Shown here: positions 22,737-33,654 of the stretch, in pieces
Position numbering within the stretch: position 1 is the first letter of the stretch
Layout of the letters: every line of letters starts with the position of its first letter
Source: Carposina sasakii
Taxonomy: Eukaryota; Arthropoda; Insecta; Lepidoptera; Carposinidae
Direction: 5' to 3'
Length of the DNA: 64,000 nucleotides
Assembly (NCBI GenBank): GCA_014607495.2
Contig: CP053172.1
Coordinates: forward strand, 8,632,888 to 8,696,887
Notes under the pieces: generated by a model
Seen by the model: only the letters and a program-made list of their open reading frames with translations
What the model was told of the DNA's origin: nothing
The model's database searches: none
Position numbers and translations under genes: made by a program

Positions 22737-22940
22737 ATAGCCGTGTCCCACTGCTGGATAAAGGCTTCCCCGATTTGAACTCATACTTATCTTGTTCCCG
22801 CTATAAGGGTCCACTCTAGCTGAAACGTATTCAAGTCGTCCCTCCATCTTCTCCTAGGTCTTCCTTTACGCATGTTTCCGTCTGTAGGCACCCAATCAGT
22901 AGCTGTCTTTGCCCATCTGCCTGGGTTTCTATTCCATATC
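22737..22940 (-). pseudogene. LINE 3' coding fragment, reverse
   Basis: In reverse it encodes GNMRKGRPRRRW-type sequence, a retroelement C-terminal motif related to the GRPPARWTDD tail of the other LINEs. It also carries 'ccactgctggataaaggctt'. Short and decayed. Confidence 0.6.
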
Positions 22941-23218
22941 TCTAAGGTAAATTAAATTTTAAAAAAAGGCTTATTTATCGCATTAGGGGAACCTGTAATG
23001 ATAAAAATTAGTTATGTGTGTGTAAATAAAAATAAAAAAACATAATAAAATAACAATTTGTAATTGTAATACCTAACATACATCATTTTCTAAACAAATA
23101 CAAACTTATTTCAACATATTATTTATCGTGTACAATGATTTAGTGTGTTCGCCTAAAAGTTAATATTTTGTTTTGACCTACACGAGTTAGATACAATTTG
23201 TCTTCATTAGCCTGTAGA

Positions 23219-23613
23219 TATACAGGGTGTAAAACGACAACGATGTTTTTTTAATACCTCGTATTCTTTGTAAGGTTACGATCATTTTATTCTATGGAAC
23301 CAACCCTGGGTAACGACATAAGAATATGAAAAAAATACTCTCATTTTATTGTAATCAATATATTTGTTTGATGCTCAAAGTACAAATGTACCTACAAAAC
23401 TAACATTATAACATTGTGACATGGTATCTTAGAAAGAAATGTTTGTTAACCGATTTCAGATGGAGTTATGTAAAAAAAATGATAATATTAATGGACCTCA
23501 ATATCTTGGAAATGGTTTCTCAGGGGTGCTTCCATAGAAATAAATGAGTGTGATGTTACAAAGGATACGAGGTATTAAAAGAACAAAGTTGTCTTTTTAC
23601 ACCCAGTATATAG
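23219..23613. mobile_element. Palindromic MITE (ends 'acagggtgtaaaacgacaac')
   Basis: The left end ('atacagggtgtaaaacgaca', then 'aatacctcgtatt') is inverted at the right end ('aggtattaaaagaacaaagt', then 'tttttacacccagtatata'). 'gttacgatcattttattcta' is mirrored by 'aaataaatgagtgtgatgtt'. No coding frame. Confidence 0.75.
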
Positions 23614-23624
23614 TACTAGTGGAC

Positions 23625-23800
23625 GCCTGCGACTTCTTCCGGGTGGACTGCAAAAAAAACAAAATGTCGAAATTATCCGGAATAAAAAGTAGCCCATGTG
23701 TTAATCCAGTGTAAATCAGCTTACTCCATACCAAATTTTATTAAAATCGTTCCAGCCGTTTTAACATGAAAGAGTAACAAACATTTATCCATATGTACTT
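23625..23800 (+). repeat. Dispersed LINE/SINE 3' region ('tcgaaattatccg' family)
   Basis: 'acgcctgcgacttcttccgg', then 'aacaaaatgtcgaaattatc', then 'cgttccagccgttttaacat'. Other copies are at 25140-25365, 27685-27915 and 38095-38152 (reverse). Confidence 0.75.
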
Positions 23801-23974
23801 CCACCCAGTAATAATGTTCACCTCGACTCTACCTATGGTCTATTTGAAGGATAACGTTGATCTCGTCTCTATCTTGGTCAAGTTATGAGTGTAAATGCTG
23901 ACAACTTTTTACCCGACTGCGTCAGAAGGGTTATGTTTTCTAGTGTACCTATGTTTCATTGGCACCCTCTAGGG

Positions 23975-24167
23975 CAGCCTTTCCTAAGGTGGGCGATAAC
24001 CCCTCCGTGGGCGCTGCAGGTCTAAAGGGGGCGGTAAGAGGCCCAGAAAAAAAATTGGGGCGTTGTGTAAAGGATTGGGGAGTTATAGTAGTTTTTAAGT
24101 AGGTGAAAAAATGGGGGCGCTGAAAAATAATTTATTCTCAAAGACAAAATTAGTTTGGGAACCCCTG
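23975..24167. mobile_element. hAT-type MITE, decayed
   Basis: It starts CAGCCTTTCCTAA and ends TTTGGGAACCCCTG, like the MITEs at 15007 and 34692. The flanks CTCTAGGG and CTCTAAAC match at 5 of 8 positions, so this is an older insertion. Confidence 0.65.
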
Positions 24168-24183
24168 CTCTAAACGCCCCCTC

Positions 24184-24349
24184 ATTACGTAAAAGCAATA
24201 GCAAAGCCGAAGCCGCGCGATCGCGATAATTGAGAGTGTGTGCGTACGCGCAACGAGTGCTCGGCGGGGTCCTCCCGCGCCAAGCACACACACACACTCT
24301 CAATTATCGCGATCGCGCGGCTTCGGCTTTGCTATTGCTTTTACGTAAT
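24184..24349. repeat. Perfect hairpin, 59-bp arms, 48-nt loop
   Basis: Bases 24184-24242 are the exact reverse complement of 24291-24349. The arms are CpG-rich ('cgcgatcgcgataattgag'), unlike the AT-rich surroundings. A further CCCCT-AGGGG pairing flanks them after one mismatch. It lies 16 bp beyond the hAT MITE. Confidence 0.95.
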
Positions 24350-24814
24350 CAGGGGACGGGTTGTCGTACTCGTATTTGAGCTGAAAGGTATCATTAGATT
24401 CTTCTTAGTCACGAGAGTGACTCTGCGTCAAAAATTTTACGCAGTAGGGTTTAAATGACAACTTGTATGTCGCTAGAGTTGACTATAGTTACGAGTATAT
24501 CAATTCTATAAAATATTTGTATCAACAAAATATTTCCATACATGTTTTATTAACGAGGAAATTTGAATTCATACATACATACATAAAAAACACGCTTCTT
24601 TCCCGGAGGGGTAGACAGAGATCACGGATCTCCATTTGCTACCATCCTGACACACCTCTTTCGCTTCATGTACTTTCATGATATTCTTCATGCACGCTCG
24701 TCGGTTTAGGGTACTCTTGACCTGACCTTTCTCTAGAATTTCACCAATTTGAATTCAATGGATGGCATTAACCTTATCCTTCAAACAGTAGGATTGCTAT
24801 AGGTATACCTATTG
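24350..24814. other. Non-coding stretch
   Basis: A short ACAT-repeat and 'agatcacggatctc' block near 24570-24640 resembles one at about 13195-13235. Nothing else was recognised. Confidence 0.5.
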
Positions 24815-24890
24815 GACTCTTACAGCATGCACGGAAAGAGGTGCAGCTGATGTATTCTAGTGAAGCCCCGCATCAGCACAGTATGAAGTT
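24815..24890 (+). repeat. SINE-like repeat ('gagatgcagctgatgta' family)
   Basis: 'gaggtgcagctgatgtattc' followed by 'gaagccccgcatcagcac'. Confidence 0.7.
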
Positions 24891-25134
24891 TTCTTTGAGC
24901 AATAAATGTGTTATTATACATACGAGTATATCATACTTTGAAACTAAAGTTCTTTTGTTCCATTATGGGAACCCCGCGGGTTACAGCTGTGCATGCAATA
25001 ACTTTTTGCACTAGTTCCCTGCAAGTTTTAGACGAAAATTGCTCGCTTTATAAGAAATTTCACGAAAGTAAGTTCTAGAAATTGGCTCAAATGTAGAGTT
25101 TGTTTTAAAGTTTTCATTCAATATATTTATTAAA

Positions 25135-25368
25135 GGCTACTAGACGCCCATGACTTCGTCCGTGTGGACTGCAGAAAAAACAAAATATCGAAATTATCCG
25201 TGATAAAAAGTAGCCTATGTGTTAATCCAGGGTGTCAGCTAACTCCATACCAAATTTTATGAAAATCACTCCAGCCGTTTTTACGTGAAAGAGTAACAAA
25301 CATCCATCCATCCACTCATCCATCCATACTTACAAACTTTCGCGTTTATAATATTAGTAAGATTGTTA
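25135..25368 (+). repeat. Dispersed LINE/SINE 3' region, best copy
   Basis: 'catgacttcgtccgtgtgga' through 'aaactttcgcgtttataata' and 'ttagtaagat', preceded by (CATC)n-like sequence. This is the most complete copy of the family at 23625-23800. Confidence 0.75.
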
Positions 25369-26100
25369 TCCGTAATATAGAGTAGACTCATAACTACCTA
25401 TTTAGGTTTTAAATGCAAATATTTTTAAACAAATAATTTGAAAAGACGTTTATTATTCTAAATGTTAGCAATATACTCGTACCTAGGTGACTTATGAAAA
25501 TACTTATGAAAAACCCTATAGAAAATTAAATCTCAACCAGTCTTACTTAGACACATAGAATAAATAATAAGTTCTCCGGAATGCATGATCACGCACACTT
25601 TGAAGCAACTTTAAGCTAAAATTGCTTCAAACTGCATAACTTTAAAATTGTTTTTGTTAAAACACAATAAGTTCTTATTATCATAGCTTTTACATCCCAT
25701 TTGTTACGTAAATAATATACCTAGACACTTTTTGTAATTAAATTCCCTGTTCAAACAAAAAATGTGCACCCTACCTTTGCTCGAATTTCGCTGTTTCACA
25801 CAGTGTTGTATTACAAATAGCTTGCCAGCGCGGAAATAGCTCACCGTGAATACCGAATAAATCCTCGAGGCAAAACCTTTTAGAGTACACGCGGAAATGA
25901 CGCCATTTTTAATACTTTACAATATTGAATAAACTTTGAGCAGCTTAACAACAAAAGTTATGCATAAATAGGGAACAAAATTACCTTTTTTATAATATGG
26001 TACCTACAGTCGATTACCCAAAGAACCAAACCAAACCAACCCAAAAGTTAATGTATGGATGTTTGCTTATTAGCCTTTGACCAGTTTCATTATACATTCA
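25369..26100. other. Non-coding stretch
   Basis: AT-rich, no gene or repeat recognised. Confidence 0.5.
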
Positions 26101-26112
26101 TACCTATTTATA

Positions 26113-26200
26113 GATACAGCCATAGAGGAATAAGATAATCGTAGAGTGCTAATGTCTCTTAGCACTCTATGACCGTCTTATTGTTCTATGATACGGCTTG
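26113..26200. repeat. Short foldback repeat
   Basis: 'gccatagaggaataagat' and 'agagtgctaatgtct' are mirrored by 'cttagcactctatga' and 'tcttattgttctatgat'. A short member of the 17776-18066 family. Confidence 0.65.
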
Positions 26201-26672
26201 TTTCTAAAAAATGAGGTAGTCAGAACTGCATTATCGCAAATAGAGATCTTATCAACAGTTTCACCCAAACAATTATCTGCTAAGTTTTTATGTAAATCCG
26301 TTTCGTCTGGCGTTACATAGTAACAAAAATCTAAACATCATCATATTCTCACAAACTATGCCATTTTTAATATTAGGAGAAAATGCCACCTTTTTTTTCC
26401 CTGGCTTTTTCGTTTATTTCTTATTTTTTCTTTCCTCTTCTTAGTTTTAATCTTAAAGCTAACAAATAAAATAATATATATTATGTATTGTACATAAATT
26501 TGAGGGAAGCATATGTTTATCAGTGGAGTTATTATGGCTGTAAATGATGATGATAAGACTCCGAACTGAAATGCGTCTTCTCGATGCTGATCTTCGATTG
26601 AAATCTTGATTCTCGTATGATTACTCGTATCTGGGGTTCTATTTGAGTTATTAACCCTTCCATCCCTTCCAG
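26201..26672. other. Presumed intron upstream of the RasGEF-like exon
   Basis: AT-rich, ending in a strong pyrimidine tract and acceptor, 'cccttccatcccttccag', at 26671-26672. Confidence 0.45.
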
Positions 26673-26788
26673 GTACCTCATTCTCCGAGGACAGCTATGA
26701 AGAGCTGGTCTCTCTGAAGAGCGTCCTCCACTTCCCTGAAGAGGTGGCCTTGCGCCTCACGGATACCGAGTACCAACTTTTTTACCAA
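26673..26788 (+). CDS. Internal coding exon, RasGEF-like protein
   Basis: A 116-bp block flanked by a textbook acceptor (CTTCCAG|G) and donor (CAA|GTAAGT). Only one of the three frames is open: TSFSEDSYEELVSLKSVL followed by HFPEEVALRLTDTEYQLFYQ. It needs one base from the preceding exon and ends in phase 0. The exon is GC-rich compared with the flanking DNA. FPEEVA..L...E..LF..V resembles the first helix of a Ras/Rap guanine nucleotide exchange (CDC25-type) domain, as in PLC-epsilon or RapGEF-like proteins. That would place the protein in small-GTPase signalling at the membrane. The family call rests on this short motif; the exon call is firmer. The repeats on either side would then be intronic. 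Confidence 0.55.
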
Positions 26789-26849
26789 GTAAGTGTAACT
26801 TTTCTACCAGTAGAAATAGTACTTAAAAAGTACATAAGTATAGAAATAA

Positions 26850-26940
26850 TCGACTCGCTAGCAAAATCTATGAGATTTGACAGTTTGACGATATCGTTAC
26901 GGACTATCTAGCTAGAGGTTCGTGCTTGTCCTGCTGATCT
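26850..26940. repeat. Foldback repeat related to 12891-12977
   Basis: 'gcaaaatctatgagatttga', then 'cgttacggactatct' and 'gaggttcgtgcttgtcc'. It begins about 60 bp after the exon donor. Confidence 0.6.
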
Positions 26941-27107
26941 CTCCGATATTGTCTGATTGTGAGAGTGAAGGAATAGAGATTGCTAATGTGCACTACTATG
27001 GTTTCATTCGAAACTCACCTTGCCAAGGGTTTAGCGTTTGTTTTACGGCCAGCTGCCTGCCTGACGCCAAATCTCCTCGGGTATAGCTAAGTGATGATTT
27101 TAGTATA

Positions 27108-27190
27108 TTTAATTCAGTGGCACAGACCTGGGGCTGGGATCGAATCTACGTCTTATGGCTGAAAGGCGCGCATCTTAACCATTGGGCTAT
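27108..27190 (-). repeat. tRNA-derived SINE head
   Basis: In reverse, 'tagcccaatggttaagat' fits a pol III A box and 'agattcgatccc' a B box. Cloverleaf pairing is poor, so it is not a tRNA gene. Confidence 0.6.
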
Positions 27191-27235
27191 CGCGTTCTCT
27201 ACCTACTTCCTAAATCTCATAATCCGATGGGACAG

Positions 27236-27402
27236 CTTTTTAGAGTTCCGTACCCAAAGGGTAAAAACGAGACCCTGTTACTAAGACTTTGCTGTCTGTC
27301 TATCCGTCAGTCCGTCCTGTTTGTACACCTACTGGTTGTTTACCTAGTCAATGGTACGGAATCCTTCGTGCGCGAGTCCGACTCGCACTTGGCCGGTTTT
27401 TT
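27236..27402 (+). repeat. Repeat ending 'cgcgagtccgactcgcactt'
   Basis: 'gttccgtacccaaagggtaa', then 'tctgtctatccgtcagtccg', then 'tggtacggaatccttcgtgc' and 'gcgagtccgactcgcacttg'. I know this dispersed repeat from lepidopteran genomes; here it lacks the middle part. Confidence 0.7.
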
Positions 27403-27684
27403 ATATGCGCGTTATTATTTATTTTCATCTACTTTACATCTGTAAACAGAAATATACCTAGAAAGTCGAGTCCAATACTCGTACTGTAACACCCTGAAAA
27501 GCAAGTCACGTACAATATTACTTTGCTACTTACTTTAGCCGGCTTCTTTACATACGCCGTCCATCCTAAAGTAGGTACTTTGGATATAGCTTCGAGTTGT
27601 ACGTACCTAACCGTGAAATCGTTTCCGAGACGCTACGAGTACCATGAAAATCGGAGACAAACATTCTTCACTTATTTAGAAACT

Positions 27685-27915
27685 GTGGACGCCCGCGACT
27701 CCATTCGCGTGGACTGCAGAAAAAACAAAATGTCGAAATTATGGAATAAAAATATTTTCTCAGGATAAAATGTAGACTATGCGTTATTCTAATATGTAAG
27801 CTATATTTAAGTGAAGTTTCATCAAAATCCATTTTGCAGTTTTTGCGTAAAAGAGCAACAAACATCCTAACATACATTACGTTCATCCTCACATTCGCGT
27901 TTATAATGTTAGGAA
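27685..27915 (+). repeat. Dispersed LINE/SINE 3' region
   Basis: 'acgcccgcgactccattcgc', then 'aacaaaatgtcgaaattatg', then 'cacattcgcgtttataatgt'. Confidence 0.7.
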
Positions 27916-28345
27916 GATTCTCCAACTATTTGGAAAAATAAACATTGGTAACCAGTGGTAACATAAAATTGCAAATAGTAGGAAAAACGAACACAAAATA
28001 TCCTAAGTCTAAGTACATAGACAATTATTTACGGGTAAAAGAAAGCCTACAATTCAAGTTAGCAAAGTCGCCAAAAGTTCACTTGGTTTTTTTTATCTAT
28101 AAGTAGCTGTGCTATTACACAAGTGTGGTAAAATTAAGCTAAAACCATGTATTATAGTAACAGTTGTTGATAAACCTAATAAATAAATAAATAATTAATT
28201 AATTAAAATATACCTATAGGCAGTGGCGGGCGGCTACTGAAATTTTTAGATGGGAGTCCACTTTTTTTTAAAATGAGCGCATGCTAAATTACAGTTTGGA
28301 AACGCCGCGCGTGATCACTCCCTTAACGAATGAAACTATCCTCAC
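27916..28345. other. Non-coding stretch
   Basis: AT-rich with short AAAT repeats near 28180. No gene seen. Confidence 0.5.
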
Positions 28346-28352
28346 CACAGAA

Positions 28353-28376
28353 GATAGATAGATAGATAGATAGAAT
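28353..28376. repeat. (GATA)n microsatellite
   Basis: About five to six GATA units. Confidence 0.9.
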
Positions 28377-29265
28377 TTATTTGACAATTACATATACACG
28401 GACAGCAACAACATAGAACAAGACAATGGAAATAGCTCCACAGAACACTATATGCTCTAATCCTCACTGTATTTAAAATTCAGATGACCTAATGAAACAC
28501 ATTAAAGACAACCATATCGCGTTCTAACTCGGACTGAGCGACATCTAGTGGCCGCATACGCACACTACGATTTAATGTGAGCGGCGCTCCAGATCAGGCA
28601 AATTTTTCATACGAAATCTTCTGTTTCACGCGCCGGCCTATGTCGGTATGTCTCTTTCGCACTCATTGAATACAGTACTAGGAATCGTACCAAATTTCGT
28701 TTCATTGGAGCGCGATCGCTAGCGCTCTACCTCGATACATAAGATTACAACTTACTTGAGACGAACGCGCAGACACTATTGTATAAACATAGAAGAATTG
28801 AAAGATAATTATAAATATAGAGAAATATAGATTGCCTATGTAATCTTCGTGGGTGGGAGTGCACTGCACAAGCGCTCCTTAGGACGAGCCGCCAGTGCCT
28901 ATGGGTAAATTCTATGTGTATTAAATCTGAACGGTGTAATATGAATAAACGTAGCAATAAGATTTCTTATACCAAAAAGTACTAACCTTCAGTAACAAAC
29001 GTTATGGGCACAGTTATGTGCTCACAAAGGGACAACGCACCTGTGACGAGAAAATTGGCGAAAGGATGCCTCCATTCCTTGAATCAAATTCGAAATAAAC
29101 GAAAAAACCTTTTTTGTACAGCTAGTTTTATTCCACTTTGAAATACCATGATTTTTTTTTTGACTTGGCAGTGGTCTCTAATTGGTAGCCAGTAGAATTA
29201 TGATTAGTATAGCGAGCCAGATGTAAAAGATCCGTGACAAAATTGCATCGCCTGAGAGAATGCTC
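28377..29265. other. Non-coding stretch
   Basis: A GC-richer block at about 28500-28740 ('gcgacatctagtggccgcat', 'agcgcgatcgctagcgctc') may be a repeat, but I see no second copy here. Confidence 0.4.
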
Positions 29266-29655
29266 GAATTCCTTGATCGACTCTTACGACATGTACGAAA
29301 GGAGATGCAGCTGATGTACACACACAGAGAAGAGGTAGAGATAATCGGTACAGAAACGTTTTTTGCATATCTTGGCGGGGCGTTTTGGTCTCCACAGAAA
29401 GTTGCAATCCTACGACAAGAGAAGAGAACACTTTGGTAGTGCAAGTTTGGACGCACGCCGCAATATGCAGGATTTGCTGTACTTATACAAAATAATGAAC
29501 GGATCGGTATCTACCACAGTTCTCTTTTCCATCAACATCAACGTTCCTGCCCGCTCTGTGAGACTAAAACGACCCTTTCGTCTTGACCTGTGTCATGCCC
29601 GCTACACCATTTAATAGTAATAGATGTATTCTAATGAAGCCCCGCATCAGCATAA
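29266..29655 (+). repeat. SINE-like repeat split by a LINE insertion
   Basis: The first part (29269-29318) ends '...gcagctgatgta' and the second part (29623-29655) resumes 'gatgtattctaatgaagccc'. In the other copies these join directly. The break holds the fragment at 29319-29622. Confidence 0.75.
29319..29622 (+). pseudogene. 5'-truncated jockey/CR1-like LINE with 6-bp target duplication
   Basis: GATGTA occurs at 29313-29318 and again at 29623-29628 around this 304-bp insert. The frame through 29400-29614 encodes SLDARRNMQDLLYLYKIMNG and then NVPARSVR, which match the C-terminal end of reverse transcriptases of jockey/CR1-type LINEs. A TAA follows after the RYTI codons and the insert ends in a short AT-rich tail. 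The polymerase core is absent, as expected of severe 5' truncation during target-primed reverse transcription. It cannot make a working protein. Confidence 0.7.
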
Positions 29656-29859
29656 TATAGATGTAAAGGAGGAATTTGATATCTACGTTAACAATATCAC
29701 CAGTTCTCTTCTATTCAACTAATAATAAACATAAGGTAGATAGTTAATTACTATTATATTGACAACTATAACAAACTGTAAAAAAGTACTACAAAAGTCT
29801 GTAACACTAGCATCAGATACACTATGTAAATTATTAGTGATGTAATTGAGTAAAGTTGC

Positions 29860-29965
29860 TAGATCGCCTGAAAGAATGCTCGAGTTCCTTGGTCGACTCT
29901 TACGACATGCATGGAAGGAGATAAAGCTGATGTATTCTAGTGAAGCCGCGCATCAGCATAGGAAA
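29860..29965 (+). repeat. SINE-like repeat ('gagatgcagctgatgta' family)
   Basis: 'ttggtcgactcttacgacat', then 'ctgatgtattctagtgaagc', then 'gcatcagcat'. Confidence 0.7.
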
Positions 29966-30436
29966 AGGTACATTATGTACATTTTGATTACGTTGCAGTA
30001 TTTACATAGCCTCAGAAGAAGCAATCTCAAGCCGGTGGCCATTTTTAATTTTTAGTTTTCAGCAAAAGGAATGTCTCAGTGAGCCAAGCTAATAAACGTA
30101 GTAAAGAAGGCGAAGTAAGCTGTGTTTACACTGAACAAGCTACTTGCCTGCTTTAACTCTTTAGAAAGTTGTGTTTCTAAGCAAAAACTATTCCTTTTCC
30201 CAAATGGGTTGGTTTTACAAAGTGCTATTGTAACTAAGTTTTTTTGTAAAACCATTTAAAAGATAAAATAAAAAATCTATGTTAGATAACGGCCCCAGTA
30301 TTTTTATGCCAAACGCCTCATACACGAATTAGTCTCCTAAGAGACCTGATACTTATTGCGTTTATGTATTGCAAAAACCACATATGAGTGGCTGAGTAAG
30401 TATGTTATAAATATGTTTTAAGAAATGAAAAAATCT
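29966..30436. other. Non-coding stretch
   Basis: No gene or recognised repeat. Confidence 0.5.
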
Positions 30437-30437
30437 T

Positions 30438-30512
30438 CATCTGACTGGGACTCGAACCCACGACCTCTCGCATTCCGTGCAGTATGTATGGTCTAATAAG
30501 CCTAGCACATTA
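30438..30512 (-). repeat. tRNA-derived SINE head
   Basis: In reverse it has a perfect B box 'gggttcgagtccca' and the 'cggaatgcgagaggtcgtg' arm also found in the 41661-41732 copy. The A-box part is decayed. Confidence 0.65.
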
Positions 30513-30723
30513 TGACGTAAGCGTCTTAGTCGTTATCCATATGCCATTATTCTTGCCCACTTCACATCAACATTCTTTTGGCTTTGCGCCAGTCGCGTGC
30601 AAGTTGAAGTATAACAAATGTGTTTCACGCAAGTGTTTAGTGACAAGTAGCTAGTAAGTCTGGCCATATGCCAGACGGTGTATATGTACTAATTTGGAAA
30701 TGCCATTCGCGCATGTTTAGTCA

Positions 30724-31130
30724 TTCATCATCATCATCATTTACAGCCGTGAGAAGTCCACTGTTCGACATAGGCCTCCCCCAATAACCTCCACTCCGAC
30801 CGGTAGGAAGCAGACTGCATCCAACCGACGCCCTCGACCTTGGCTAGGTCATCCGTCCACCTCGCGGGTGGCCTTCCTACGCTGCGTTTGCCGATACGTG
30901 GTATCATTCTAGAACTTTCCGACTCCATCGGCCATCACTGGATCTATGTCCAGCAAGCTGAAGTGTTGAGATATGTCGGTGATCTTTGTACGTCTGCAGA
31001 TCTCCTCATTTCTGATTCGATCACGCAGAGAGATCCCAACCATAGCTCTCTCCATCGCTCGCTAAGCGATCCTGAGCTTCTTTATGAGGCACATAGTTAG
31101 AGACCACGTCTCGGCACCGTAGGTCATCAC
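30724..31130 (-). pseudogene. RTE-type LINE 3' fragment, rearranged
   Basis: In reverse it encodes IPRIGKRSVGRPPARWTDDL, then the EGVGWMQ...SEWRLLGEAYVEQWTSHG tail and a 'gatgatgatgatga' end. It is close to the copy at 21944-22414. Further upstream in reverse it carries pieces of the QRAMERAM..ISLRDRI region, broken by a small deletion and by a short segment (30949-30965, 'tccagcaagctgaagtg') that lies in the opposite orientation to the rest of the element. Confidence 0.75.
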
Positions 31131-31140
31131 CGGTTTAGTC

Positions 31141-33650
31141 ATTAGTGTCAAGTAACTCGTTCCAGTACCTCAGCCGTAAATTTATACAGAGACTTCAATT
31201 AAGTTTCAAATTTCGAGTATAGTTTCTCATAAGTAGGTACAGTATACTCTCGAAAAGTGACAGCCGTTTTCTCATAATAAATTAGCACACGTAAATCCCC
31301 AGTTGGCTTTACATTCTAACGAGTAATGGTCCTAGCTAATGGTTCTAAAGACGTAATAACAGCAAGTAGCTTTCCGCGCGTGTTTACACTGGGCAAGTAG
31401 CTGGATTAAAACGTCCGAAGTTTCCGCGGTCGTGAGAACAGAGCTTTGTCGCCGCCATCTTGGGCGGGAAACAAAACGGAAAATGCGATTGGGTATGACG
31501 CTGGAATATTAATGCACAAGTTATTTCAATTTATAAATGGTAATTTTAAACTTGTTTCCGCACTTCCGGTAACGGGATTCGAAAGGGTTCTATATTTTGA
31601 ATTAATGGCGGCAAATTGGTGGGATGAAGGTTTGCGGGTAGTTTTGGTAATTTATAACGTTTTGGTATAGTTATACTATAGGTACGAGTAAAGGCAATTT
31701 AGTTTAGTGTCTTTGTAAGTACCTGACTGTAACGTACATATAAGTTTGTTTAAAACTAAAGGACCTATTTGGATTTTTATTTTGTTGAGCAACGGAAAGT
31801 CACTCATTAAGCTAATTCTAGTCTTATTTTCATGCCCTTGTAGTTAATATTTGTAAGGACCTACCTTAGTACAATTCTAAAATCGTACTTATAGTTCATT
31901 GGCCTGGTCAAGCGTAAACCTGTTTTAATACTATTGAGTTCTTTATTAAGTAAGATACATACGAGTATATCATACACATGGATAGTAAATATAGAAGTTA
32001 GCCAGGATTTGAATATTGTAAATAAAGTCCTATAGACACGTTCAGCATATCTGAACCAGATGTTATAAATCAGTGACAAGTAGCTCTTCGCCTGAGAACG
32101 CCCCTAAATTGATTGAAGTGCCGGGAAAAAATCGGAATCGGAAAATAATCTGTGTAAATATTGGATAGACGACACTATGTCAAAATAGAGCACTAGGATA
32201 GAACTTTGGGGCTTGCTTGGACAAAGTTACAATTCTACGGGCAACAGCAAATTGCGTAATCTTATCTAAAGAAAAGAGCCGATAGGTGGCGCTGCGATCA
32301 ACGAACCCTAAACATGAATCTTCTAAGCTTATTTCATATTCGCTTTAAAGCTCTCGTTTTAAGTAAGTAATTTATGGGTAAGTAAGGTATTATACGTCTG
32401 CCTGGAGAGCATAACAACTCAATATTAAACATTACTTTATCTATGAGGTCAGAAACTAAACATACGAGTAAATACAGCGTGTTTTCGAGGATACTCTTAT
32501 CCAAAAACTTGTAAAAACCTCCTAAAGCTCTTGGTAACCATTTATATTAACAAAGGAAGTAAAGTAATAGTTTAAAAAGCTTACTTTTTGAGTTATTGCA
32601 TATTTTTACTGATTAAGAATATTATTTTAACAAAATTTCAATTAGTTTCAACATTAGTTTTGCGGTTTTCGGATGAGTTATCTAAATAAACAAGAACCGC
32701 AACGTTTAAATTAAATCATTTTATTAACATTGAAATATACAAGCATATAGGTAGGTACCATTTTATTTACTGAGAAACCTGTAGGTATTATGTTAAAATT
32801 TGTGAGATTTTGTTTGACTTTTTTCAAAAAGGTTTCCATAACAACAAAAAAGGGGAAACGAGGGATTATAGTAGCAATATCTTGCAGAGATTTTGGAATA
32901 TCTGAACTATAATTTAGTACCTTTACTATATCATAGAATAGATTACGCTAACGTATCACCGTCACTCTTCGAGTGTATGACGAACCCGTCAATGAATTTA
33001 TAGGTATTGCACTCATTTTTCAATTAAGAAACCCTTCTTATATATATTATTATACGTCATGTTCTTGTTTCATAATATCTAACACACGCATAACGGTTAT
33101 ACAGATATCAGTATACCTGCCCAAAACAATTTACCCTGAAATAGATTAGTTACAATCATGCCTGGTATCCTCAACTAAGTATGTAACAATATGACAAATA
33201 TTTTCAAATATGTTTTTTTATTACCTGACAAGCAATGATTACAAAATAAAACCTCATTGCTGACAAAGGAACTTTTTTCACTTCATCGTTAATCAGTCTC
33301 TATTAAAAAACGGTGTTTCAGACATATGTGACGTAATTTAAATAATTATTAGTTATTATTACTGGTATTACATTAAGAGAAAAATTACACAATCAAATTT
33401 TCTTTCAGTATTTTTTAAATATTTACAAAAGATTTGCATAGAAAGGAACGTTCAGGAATGAACGAAACGCAGATGAACGAATGTTTCTTCCAAACATGAT
33501 TTTAACCAGAGATTTGGTATCTCCTATGAATTTAACAAGGCACGGTCCTAAATATGTTTTGTAATAGAGGATCTTTAGACGGTGCTTAAAACGTTAGGCA
33601 TTATCTAGAAAAACAAGTGTTAGATCTGTGTGATATTGCTTAGCGTTTCT
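31141..33650. other. Non-coding stretch
   Basis: 2.5 kb with no supported gene. The 74-codon frame at 31446 has no domain. AT content is high throughout. Confidence 0.5.
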
Positions 33651-33654
33651 TTTG

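Noticed and set aside
31446..31670. 74-codon frame starting MSPPSWAG
   Set aside because: No domain or splice sites; only the local GC at its start is unusual.
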